From contig CM043954.1 of the NCBI GenBank assembly GCA_014529385.2, forward strand, positions 94,195,247-94,259,246: a stretch of 64,000 nt of DNA. Reading direction: 5' to 3'. Made by a program: the position numbers and the translations under genes. This stretch comes from Adiantum capillus-veneris (taxonomy: Eukaryota; Streptophyta; Polypodiopsida; Polypodiales; Pteridaceae). The notes below the pieces were generated by a model that did not search any database, was not told the origin of the DNA, and saw nothing but the letters and a program-made list of their open reading frames with translations. Below are positions 45,764-53,993 of the stretch, piece by piece (position 1 is the first letter of the stretch; each line of letters begins with the position of its first letter).

Positions 45764-46633
45764 GAAGGTTGGGATGGTAACCCCTTAGTGAAGCGATTAT
45801 ATATCCTGGAAAGGCTAGATGAAGAGAGGCAATTAGCTGTGCGAAATTCTCTAGTGGAGAAGGATAGGAGAAAGAAGTGGTTTGATAGACATTTAAAGGA
45901 TAAAGACATCAAGGTTGGTGATAAAGTTCTTATGTACGGAGTACGTAATGAAAAGAAGAAATTGAAATACGCTGGTAAGGGACCATATCGAGTGTGTGAA
46001 ATTACCCTGCAAGGTACCATTCGTGTAGAGACTCTAGATGGAGTTGAAACCATTCGATTCCTTAATGGGAGTAAATTCAAAAGATATTATGATCCTCTAA
46101 GCCAGGAAGAGTTGCAAGCCATCCATCAAAAGAAGGCTGCCAAGGAACAAGCAGAGCTTAAAAAAATCCAAGCAAGAGTTGAGGCTCAAGAACGACAACA
46201 ACGTCTTAGACGCCAACGAGAGGCTAATCTGGGAATCACGCAAGCATTTTTCGAGGACACAGATGACGACTCATTAGAATCTGAGCCACCCCTACGATAC
46301 CCAATTGAGCTAAATAGCCCCTATGGAAAAGTGCTATACAATGCCTTATTAGATACGGGAGCTAAACACAATTTGTTATCCTATGGAGTTTGGTGTCAAT
46401 TAGGAAAACCGACCCTATCCCCGAGTACGATGCAAGTCAAGGGCATTAATAAAAAGAAAACTACTATTCTTGGAGTCCTTCAGACCCCTGTTGTCTATGA
46501 AAATGGAAGCATAGTGCAGAGGTTTCTAGTCATGCCCGCGGGAGCTATGGAAGGCCACGTAAACTTGGGATGCACGTGGATGTTGGCAACCAAATGCACT
46601 ATTGATTGGGATACTGTTAGTGTCACGACGTGA
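45764..46633 (+). CDS. Gypsy C integrase C-terminus fused to a second retropepsin-like protease domain
   Basis: Open from after TAA 45763 (first ATG 45788) to TGA 46633. Residues 1-110 after that ATG are the integrase C-terminal barrel (VGDKVLMYGVRNEKKKLKYAG). A Gln/Arg/Glu-rich coiled-coil linker follows at about 115-150 (KKAAKEQAELKKIQARVEAQ). From about 165 a second aspartic protease-like domain appears: ALLDTGAKHNLLSYGVWCQLG with the Asp at codon 189 (46352-46354), then VKGI, FLVMPAGAM and NLGCTWML. The DTGA signature is intact, unlike the DGGA of the upstream protease. A retropepsin after integrase is unusual for Ty3/gypsy. It may process the polyprotein or be a structural relic. Confidence 0.82.
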   Translation, partial: EGWDGNPLVKRLYILERLDEERQLAVRNSLVEKDRRKKWFDRHLKDKDIKVGDKVLMYGVRNEKKKLKYAGKGPYRVCEITLQGTIRVETLDGVETIRFLNGSKFKRYYDPLSQEELQAIHQKKAAKEQAELKKIQARVEAQERQQRLRRQREANLGITQAFFEDTDDDSLESEPPLRYPIELNSPYGKVLYNALLDTGAKHNLLSYGVWCQLGKPTLSPSTMQVKGINKKKTTILGVLQTPVVYENGSIVQRFLVMPAGAMEGHVNLGCTWMLATKCTIDWDTVSVTT

Positions 46634-47485
46634 CCACCGACTCTTACCCCTATCATTCAAGCAAAGTCACCTACGTTGCAAACTCTAGCAACGTTGAAGG
46701 ATAGCCAACATTCACAAGCCAAGGTGGTTAACTCGTCTTTGCCGGCTACCCATGAATCTAGCACTTCAACACTTGTAGTTGCAGCAAGCAGTAATATTGC
46801 ACGTACTCAACCTTCACGACCTAAGAGTACATATCAATGGGTCCTCAAGGCCTTACTTCCAACTACCTCAACCCTCCCATCCATTCCAAGAAAAAATTTC
46901 CTGGGAAAACCAAGAGCGCGCCCTAAGAGAGTCAAGACCAAATCACGATGGATTCCAAAACAACTATTAGAAGCCCAAGGCTACTATGATGGAAATGAGC
47001 AAATTTGGGTACCTAAACGTAAAATGTGTCCTTCCCTATCGACAACAAAACCATATGAGTCAAACAGTGTAACGCTAAAGCCAATGGCAGACCGTGGGAA
47101 GGGAAAGATCACAGAATGCTACACACCTAGTCCACAGCTAGTTTGGGCTCCAAGGAAAAACCAATTTATTCCACCTAGCTCAGAAAGGGGGGAATTCCAT
47201 GAAGCTTCTAGCTCCTCATGTAATACATCCATAGAGGTAAAAGCTTCTACACAGCCTCCATCTATAGTAATGGACCTCCATGAAGCTACAAAAGAGTCCA
47301 CACCTCCCAGTGTTCAAGAATCACCTGATGAACCACTTCAAGTTCGATCCTGGGAAAGTACCTTACCACCCTTGCAACTTGATGAGGCACCTAGGGTAAT
47401 AGAAAACTATTGGCAAAAATCCTCACCTATTACCAACTGGAACAATTGGTTTCAAAGGGTGACAAGCTCATTTCAAACGGTATGA
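46634..47485 (+). CDS. Gypsy C 3' tail ORF with W-x-P/L-[KR] motifs
   Basis: It continues in the pol frame directly after TGA 46631-46633 (first ATG 46676, 269 codons to TGA 47485). It is Pro/Ser/Thr-rich and basic in the middle. It contains recurring Trp-centred words: YQWVLKALLP, SRWIPKQLLEAQGYYDGNEQ, QIWVPKRK and LVWAPRKNQF. It ends WNNWFQRVTSSFQTV. The in-frame position suggests it once formed the C-terminus of the same polyprotein as the second protease; the separating TGA reads CGA if one transition is reversed. I know no domain with this pattern. It has no signal peptide or membrane segment, so it is not an envelope-type protein. Confidence 0.6.
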   Translation, partial: PPTLTPIIQAKSPTLQTLATLKDSQHSQAKVVNSSLPATHESSTSTLVVAASSNIARTQPSRPKSTYQWVLKALLPTTSTLPSIPRKNFLGKPRARPKRVKTKSRWIPKQLLEAQGYYDGNEQIWVPKRKMCPSLSTTKPYESNSVTLKPMADRGKGKITECYTPSPQLVWAPRKNQFIPPSSERGEFHEASSSSCNTSIEVKASTQPPSIVMDLHEATKESTPPSVQESPDEPLQVRSWESTLPPLQLDEAPRVIENYWQKSSPITNWNNWFQRVTSSFQTV

Positions 47486-47492
47486 TCTACCC

Positions 47493-47506
47493 AAGGAAGG
47501 GGGGAG
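47493..47506 (+). other. Internal polypurine tract-like sequence
   Basis: AAGGAAGGGGGGAG just after the end of the tail ORF. It resembles the true polypurine tract at 49511-49523 and could be a second plus-strand priming site or the scar of an older 3' end. Confidence 0.6.
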
Positions 47507-47585
47507 TGTTTGTGGACATCCATCATTCACTTGCTTCCCTCTCAACCTTTCTCCCTGACCTCTTAATCTCCGATCTTAGGGAATG

Positions 47586-47596
47586 TATATATAAAG
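47586..47596 (+). promoter_or_regulatory. TATA-like box before the env-position ORF
   Basis: TATATATAAAG about 136 bases upstream of ATG 47732. The intervening leader is A-rich and ends in a CGTGTACAG acceptor-like site just before the ATG. It could act as an internal promoter or a splice target; inferred. Confidence 0.45.
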
Positions 47597-47731
47597 CCTT
47601 ATACTCACAAAAACAAGATAAAAAAGTAAAAGAGCAAGAGCCATAACACAAATCATAAAAACAAATTATGCACAAGAACACGACCCTTGTAATATTTGCA
47701 CTCTAACCATCATCTATTTGCGTGTACAGAT

Positions 47732-48154
47732 ATGGCTAGTACGCTAGAGTCATCCACTCTTGCCTTGGGTGAGAGGTACCCTCGTTACTTTTCACAAATA
47801 TTTCACATGGTCTTTCCAGTGCTTGCATGTGAATGGGATTTGATGGGTACGCTAGCATGTGAGAGGAATTCTGAGGAGTTAGAATGGCTGATATGTCTCT
47901 TGACCACGTCTGATCCATACTTAGAAGAGAGTGTTTCTCCCATTGCACAATCCTACCCTTTTGACCAAGATGACTATAGGCATCTAGTGACCTTCTTAGT
48001 AAACATGGGCACCTATGATGAAGAAGAAAATTTACACGACTACACGGATGGCACATATGGTCTCATGGATAATGACTTTGTTTATCTCGACGACGAGGAT
48101 AGGGGTTTAGCCTTAGGGTTTCCCCCCAACCTCTACAATATCCTATTCCCTTGA
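47732..48154 (+). CDS. Acidic 140-aa ORF in the env position of gypsy C
   Basis: ATG 47732 (context GATATGGCT) to TGA 48154. The protein starts MASTLESSTLALGERYPRYF. It is acidic (DPYLEESVSPIAQ, GTYDEEENLHDYTDGTYG, FVYLDDEDRG) and has aromatic residues spread throughout. No signal peptide, no membrane helix. The frame is open and ends just before another purine tract (48161). I do not recognise it. Its place between pol and the 3' LTR is where Athila-type elements carry extra ORFs. Confidence 0.5.
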   Translation: MASTLESSTLALGERYPRYFSQIFHMVFPVLACEWDLMGTLACERNSEELEWLICLLTTSDPYLEESVSPIAQSYPFDQDDYRHLVTFLVNMGTYDEEENLHDYTDGTYGLMDNDFVYLDDEDRGLALGFPPNLYNILFP

Positions 48155-49510
48155 CTCTCTAGGGGGAGTGCAAATAATTAGGTTAGGGTTCCTTATGTTT
48201 TTTGTTGTGTTCAATAAGTGTTGGTACCTTTTTCCACTAATGTGCCTCCTGGAGGTATTCCTTTTGTTTCCTAGTGTGTACAGGAGCGTGATGCTATTGG
48301 TAGGATTTGGACCTTCATGGAATCTTTATCTCGACTCACTCTTCAAATCAAGCGCGACCATCGACACAAACAGGTGTTTCTTGTCCATTAGCATTGCCCC
48401 TTATCTTTTTTGCATCTATGATTGTCAGCTTTAATTGTGATTGGTAGCCTAATATTCACCGCATTTGCTTAGTATCAAACATTTAATTCAATGTAATTTT
48501 TTGTCATAATCACTTGTCTAGGTTTAAAAATCAAGCAGTCCGACAAACTAGTTTAACCAAGTTAGGTGTTAGAAATCTTCTCTTAATACCATGGGGAATG
48601 CCTTCCTAATAATTAATGGTTACTTAGGTTCTTAATCCGATTTAGGCAGCATTGTGTGAAATCTACTAAAGCTTTCTAGTGGGCTTGACACTATTGACCT
48701 TTAGCTTAAGTATTATAAAGGGAGTTTACTGGTGTGATGAGCCTAGGAGGTGTATCAGTGTTATATGACCCCCCAAAGTTACAAAATTAAAATGCTGAAA
48801 ATGAACAAAAAAAAAATCAAAGTGCCACACTGTAAAATCTTAAGCTGGAAGAGAAATCTCAGCTTGATTTGGTACTTCACTCATACTATTGCCTATGGTA
48901 CTAGAGCCCTAGAGGTTCCCAATGTGGGCGCTTTTCCTTGAAAAGCAAAAAACCCAAGGCATACAAAATAAGCACACACATCAAATTGAATCACTGTGAA
49001 AAGACTTTGGGGGGTCAAAGAAAAAGTAATCAGTCAGGCGATGATTTCATGAGAAATTCCTTTTATGGTAGCTTAACTACAAGGTCTTCTATATATAGCC
49101 TCTAGTCAGCCCTTGAACATGAATAATTGGCTCTCACGATTAAACAACTTAATTGACCACTGAAAATTAAGAAGCTTACCCATGGTATTAATATTCGATC
49201 TCTAGTGCCTTTCGACCGTCAAATTAGCGACCCCATACTTGTTTAATTTTTTACCTTTACATCTGTTTATGCATTTGATTACATTGCAATTTAATGTTCA
49301 TTGCTGACAAATTGTTTGAAATTCTTTTACCAATCAATGTGTCTACCTAAAACTGCATATGCTTTTTAATCACTTATGAGAATGCAATTACTGTGCCAAT
49401 GTTGTTTGATTTTGCAGTGACTGAAGAAGGCTAAGGACATTCATCTCAAATGCTCTTCCACCTCGACGAACGAGCTTCAACTCAATAGCTTCCGAGGACG
49501 GAATCTACAT
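48155..49510. other. Gypsy C 3' untranslated region
   Basis: About 1.35 kb without a supported gene, AT-rich. It starts with a purine tract (AGGGGGAGTG, 48161-48170) and contains a 13-bp inverted repeat pair at 48767 and 49004. Confidence 0.65.
48767..49016. repeat. Possible small inverted-repeat element (250 bp)
   Basis: GACCCCCCAAAGT at 48767-48779 and its exact inverse ACTTTGGGGGGTC at 49004-49016 enclose 224 bases. No target duplication is seen. It could be a MITE-like relic or an RNA structure of the element. Confidence 0.4.
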
Positions 49511-49523
49511 CAGGAAGGGGGGC
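49511..49523 (+). other. Polypurine tract of gypsy C
   Basis: AGGAAGGGGGGC lies immediately before the 3' LTR start at 49525. Confidence 0.9.
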
Positions 49524-49524
49524 A

Positions 49525-50111
49525 TGTTAACCCTCACGGCTCACGGACACCCCATCACCTACGACGGACGTGTATTATGTATTTGGTAGAGTTAGGTACC
49601 GGGCTTGTCGGACCAATAGGAAAAGGGTAAGAGTGATCGCCGATGAGAGGCGCACTCTAACTGGGACATTCAAGGGATTAGTTGGCTAAGCATGCCCGCC
49701 CAAGTGTGAATGGGGTGAGCTCATATAAAAGCCAACTAAACCTAAAATTCACTCATTCTCTCATTTGTGCAATAGAAGAGTGCTCTTGCTCCATCTCCAT
49801 CTCCATCTTCTTCTTCTTCACCTCCTTGTGTGTGTGTGTATGTGTGTGTGAGAGAGAGAGGGAGAGTGTGTGTGCAATCGAGCATTACGAAGGCACGATG
49901 GCGGCAAAGCGGTTGAGTGCGGCACGACTGCAGCTTCTTCTTCATCGCGGCGAGGAATCCACTATGAAGGCGAGCGTAGAGCGGTGAGTGACACGCCCTT
50001 TTCTCTCTTGAGCTTGCTACTTTAGGCTTCTTGTGTGCTTGGAGCCATTTGTGGCTCGCACAGAGTGTATCGGCAAGTCCTTTGCTTCGAGAGTGCGGCA
50101 AGGAGCGCACG
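49525..50111 (+). repeat. 3' LTR of gypsy C
   Basis: 587 bases, the same length as the 5' LTR despite microsatellite rearrangement inside. The last base is G instead of A. Confidence 0.95.
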
Positions 50112-50138
50112 CACAAAGAAAGAACACAAAAGAGAATG

Positions 50139-50566
50139 TCAAAACAACACAAAGATGAAAACATCAAGGCTATGGTCATATCGTATCATGGGTAGTATGA
50201 AAGGGTTAGTAGATGAGTTAATAGCATTCAATCTTGGCTGACCAAATAGGTTAAGAATTGTTCTTTGGAATTGTAGTTTTGTGCTTACCATAATATATAT
50301 ATTTTGTCTAGTGATTGGGATTAATTGTGTGTACAAATCCTCTTGGTTCATAGCAAGATACCTACGCTTACGTCAAAAGAAAAGTTATAGTCTATGAGAG
50401 GTAGTATAATGGGATCCGGTGATAGAAGTATTTCATTGAGCCTTTTTGGGCCAAAGAGAAACACTATACGTTGTTGAAAGTGTATTTTACGACTAATCCA
50501 TACGTTAATTCTAATAGATCGTACAGAGTGAAAGCGATAGAAATTATCATCATGTGGATTATTCAT
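50139..50566 (-). other. Two adjacent similar small ORFs (72 and 70 codons) in block D
   Basis: Minus-strand ORFs 50566-50348 and 50351-50139 overlap by four bases (ATGA). Their peptides align over the C-terminal half: FLFGPKRLNEILLSPDPIIL against NLFGQPRLNAINSSTNPFIL, then PLIDYNFSFDV against PMIRYDHSLDV. The DNA is a diverged direct duplication of about 210 bases. Protein similarity seems at least as strong as DNA similarity, which hints at past coding selection. No family is recognised. They may instead be chance frames in a duplicated LTR segment. Confidence 0.4.
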
Positions 50567-50630
50567 CTATGATAACTCTAGTATGTGTAAAATGTAGATA
50601 TGAGAGAAGAGAAGGGAAGAGAAGAGAAGA

Positions 50631-50692
50631 GAGTTTCCCTCCCAAGCCCTATTCTTGCCCGTAGGCAAGAATAGGGCTTGGGAGGGAAACTC
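50631..50692. repeat. Perfect 29-bp-arm hairpin
   Basis: Arm 50631-50659, loop CGTA (50660-50663), arm 50664-50692, with no mismatch. The core is GCC-CGTA-GGC. Confidence 0.97.
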
Positions 50693-50707
50693 TTTCCCTA
50701 TTCTTGC

Positions 50708-50749
50708 CCGCAGTATCCTTATTGCCCGTAGGCAATAAGGATACTGCGG
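50708..50749. repeat. Perfect 19-bp-arm hairpin with the same loop
   Basis: Arm 50708-50726, loop CGTA (50727-50730), arm 50731-50749. It shares the core GCC-CGTA-GGC with the hairpin to its left. Between them CCCTATTCTTGCCCG (50696-50710) repeats part of the first left arm. Confidence 0.97.
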
Positions 50750-52023
50750 AGAGAGATGTACCTGTAGCAAGGAGAACCTAAAATTTGTAGAGAGGATGAA
50801 TTACTAAGAGTGAGAGAGATAGATTTGGTTAAGGAGATGAGATTAGATATATATATATATGCTGGATTAGAGATGAAAAAGAAAACAACAAGAAATCAAG
50901 ACAACATCAATTTAGAACACATCTTACTTGACAAACCCTTCGACGCCATTATTGATGGAGAGAGAAGAAGAAGGTAGAATTCAATGTTGATTGATACGCC
51001 AAATCCAAGACCTTCTTTGATTAGAGTTGATCTTCCAAGGATAGCGTACAAGAATGGCTAGTCTTCCTCTAGGAGAAAGTGTAGGTTTGGGCTTATGTTA
51101 ATGGCTAAGTACAATTAGGCATTACTACTCACTCCCTTAAGAATTCCTCTCATCAATGGCTTGAATGTTTGAGTTCTTTTCAAGGAATAAGAGGTCCCCA
51201 TTTATAGGTGAAGGGAACCTCCAAGGGTTTACACAAGAACAGAAGAGCCAGTGTGAACAGAAACTGGAAAAGTTGGAAATGAGCTGTTCATGCATAATGT
51301 GGGCAGACTGGGGTCCAGTATTTTGATCATATCTCCTCAACCGTGGCTCCAAATAAAAAAGTAAAAATATGAGAAAAAAATTCAGCTCATTAGCTACGAT
51401 TTTCATTTTAAAATCATTTTCCAATTCGGATTGGAACCTTGTGTAAAAAAATCATCAAAATAGGGTCCATTTCTGGCAGCAAAAGTCTTCCTGTGGTCCC
51501 CTTAGCTTAGACTTTCATTTGATTCCAAAGGACACCTCATGCCATATGAAAGCATGACATTGCTCCTTGACAAATTTTTGTAATCATGCTTACAATAATG
51601 CATTAAAATAAGTGTATCTTTGAAATTATGCCACCTAGTGTCCCACTAGAATTTGATTCCCTCCTAGTAGCTATTTAAAAAGAAATATAAGAAAAATATG
51701 AAAAATACATTGAATATATATATATTCGAGTTTACCCTAGATATAGGATCTAGTTAGGGTGTGAGATGATAATGAGATAGTAGAAATAAAGACTCAATGT
51801 TTTTTGCTCCAAGTTAAAGAGGCGGAGCTATTGACGCTTTTCCCATAGTATTTTCTGATGGTAAAGTAAGAATAGATTACCCTTGAGAAAAATAATAGGA
51901 TGAGATAGAAAGAATGTTATTATACTTAAATATGTATATGTACATTATAGGAAATATAACTATGTATCTAAAAAGTTACAAGATAACTCTTGTAGCATGC
52001 GTTCCCATTATGCAGATGTCACA
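50750..52023. other. Block D right part, no gene recognised
   Basis: AT-rich, with a TA run near 50849-50860 and again near 51715. Apart from the TATA-like box on the minus strand I see no gene. Confidence 0.55.
51193..51208 (-). promoter_or_regulatory. Minus-strand TATA-like box in block D
   Basis: CCTATAAATGGGGACC on the minus strand, a form very common in plant LTR promoters (short TATAAAT followed by a purine-rich start). It supports reading block D as a minus-oriented LTR. Confidence 0.5.
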
Positions 52024-53984
52024 GCACGACAGCGTCAGCCAACACATTGTATTGACCTTTACGATACCGGAGCTTGGCGTCATATTCTTGAAGAATCTTC
52101 GCCCACCTGGATTTCCGACCCTTCAAATCCATTTGTTGTGTAAAACATTTGATGCTTTCATGGTCAAACACAATCTCAAATTGAGCACCATACAAATAAT
52201 GCCGCCATGTTTTTAAAGCAAACACTATTGCATAGAGTTCGCTGCATCAAGCTTCTTGCTTTCAAATGCAATTGGCCGTTCTTCTTGTAATAGAACTGCT
52301 CCAATAGCACGGTCACTGGCATCCGTTTCCAAACTGAATGGTTTCAAAGGATCTACAATAGCTAGTATGGGAGCTGTAGCTAATGCATCCTTGAGTGTAT
52401 CAAAACCTGTGTTGTTGAGCGGGTCCCCACTGAAAAGTTGATCTGTCATGGGAACAACAATATTAGAATAGTTTTTAACGAACCTTCGGTAAAAACCTAC
52501 AAATCCTAAAAAAATATGTAACTCTTCCAGATTTTTAGGAGAAGACCAGTGCCGGATTGTATCCACTTTGGATTGATCCATATATAGTCCATTAGTTGAA
52601 ATAACATGCCCCAAATAATGAATTTCTTCTTTGAAAAAATCACACTTAGATTCCTTGGCATATAATTTATTTATTCGTAACAATTCGAACACCTGACCCA
52701 GATGTTGTAAGTGTTCTTCTTCAGAAGCATTGTAGACTAGAATGTCATCTAGAAAAACGATGACAAATTTTTCCAAGTACGGCTTCAAGACACTATCCAT
52801 AAGTGTCATGAATGTTACGGGTGCATTGGTTAACCCAAAGGGCATTACTAAAAACTCGTAGTGTCCAAACCTTGTTCAGAATGCAGTTTTGGGTATATCA
52901 GCAAGTCGAATATGGACTTGGTGATAACCTGACCGCAAGTCTATTTTTGTAAAAATATGAGCATGAGTGAGTTTGTCGAACAACTCGTCCACTCGTTGCA
53001 ATGGATACTTGTTGTTAGCCGTAACCGCATTTAAGCCATGGTAGTCTACTCACATGCGCATACTGCCGTCTTTTTCCTTCACTGATAGGATAGGAGAAGC
53101 CCATGGTGAAAAACTGGGTTAGATAAACCCTCTGCTAAGGTAGTCAGCAAGCTGAGGTTCCACCTCAGTAGCTTCAGAGTAACTCATACGGTAGGGTGGT
53201 TTATTGACAGGTTTACTGCCTGCAACCACATCGATGCTATGTTGCACCGATCATGTCGGCAGTGATCCTGTTGGCAAATCATTATGAAAAACATCTTGAA
53301 ATTCCTTTAATAATTTTTGTAACTCACTAGCAACATTTGCTTGTTTGGAAATAGCCATTGGTGGAAGAGATGAGAGAGAAGCATGCGGCGTTGAGGAATG
53401 TTCAACAGATTCAATGTTAGAGATAAAATGAGACAATGAGTAACACAAGAAAACTTGATCTATTTCATTAGACACGAGCTGCATAAGCTCAGTTGTACAT
53501 ATCAATGGTGAAGAAGGTACATCCTTCTCTCCTAACAACAACACATGTGTGCCATGGGATTTGAACATCAAGCTATTGTGCTCATAGCTACGCTTGAGTG
53601 ATGGTCCTAGTCTATGCAACCATTCCCTACCAAGGACCACGTCTGCCCTCTCCATGTTCATGTAACCTGAAAATCCAAGGATGTGGAGTAACCTTGTACT
53701 TCCAACAGAACAGCTCAGACTTGAGTATCCCAGATTTCGGTATCATGTCCATTCATCATTGCCACCTTGTAGCAGTGGGTACTCGGAGTTTGAGGCAATT
53801 TGTGTTTTTTCACCAATCCGTAATTGATAAAACTGTGAGTATCACTGTCATCTACCAAGATACGCACCTTGTGCCCTTGACGAGATCCATGCATACTTAC
53901 TAAGTCATGTGATCCGAAGGTCTGTTTCCACATGGAAGCTGTGAGACACCATTCATGCACCACCTCGGTGTGTGTTACTTCCAC
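52024..53984 (-). pseudogene. pol: Gypsy B protease, reverse transcriptase and RNase H
   Basis: Minus strand, several frames. The protease motif region reads ILVDDSDTHSFINYGLV at about 53850, with Asp in place of the Gly usual in D-S/T-G, then MERADVVLGREWLHRLG. RT runs through [54 protein letters not shown] and HYLGHVISTNGLYMDQSK. RNase H runs FSLETDASDRAIGAVLLQEE to YRKGQYNVLADA. Stops lie at about 53251, 53120, 53050 and 52875. A stop at 52225 splits RNase H and the frame is cut by block D at 52024. It is the upstream partner of the integrase at 34835-36404. Confidence 0.88.
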
Positions 53985-53993
53985 TATAGAGAA

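Larger units (their letters stand above)
36534..50111 (+). mobile_element. Gypsy C, 13.6-kb Ty3/gypsy element of the Athila/Tat-like branch
   Basis: Direct LTRs of 587 bases each (36534-37120 and 49525-50111) are flanked by the perfect duplication CACAA (36529-36533 and 50112-50116). The PBS matches tRNA-Asp and a polypurine tract precedes the right LTR. The plus-strand order is an N-terminal ORF, Gag, protease, RT, RNase H, integrase, a second protease-like domain, a W-motif tail and a separate acidic ORF. The tRNA-Asp PBS, long Gag, absence of a chromodomain and extra 3' coding region point to the Ogre/Tat/Athila group. About 20-25 LTR differences by eye indicate moderate age. Defects are six in-frame stops, one at the start of the tail and one frameshift. 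Confidence 0.95.
36405..52023 (-). mobile_element. Block D: LTR-like insertion in gypsy B, probably a solo LTR, split by gypsy C
   Basis: Gypsy B coding sequence stops at 36404 and resumes at about 52024. The inserted ends read TGTGA... and ...TCACA, a 5-bp inverted terminus typical of LTRs. Excluding gypsy C the block is about 2.0 kb (36405-36533 and 50112-52023). It has a minus-strand TATA-like box and no pol genes, so a solo LTR or small non-autonomous element on the minus strand is the best reading. No clear target duplication is seen (GTGGC versus GCACG), so the exact ends are uncertain by a few bases. Confidence 0.6.

Noticed and set aside
50631-50749. Intrinsic transcription terminators
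   Set aside because: Strong hairpins but no T-run follows, and the context is a plant nuclear repeat, not bacterial.
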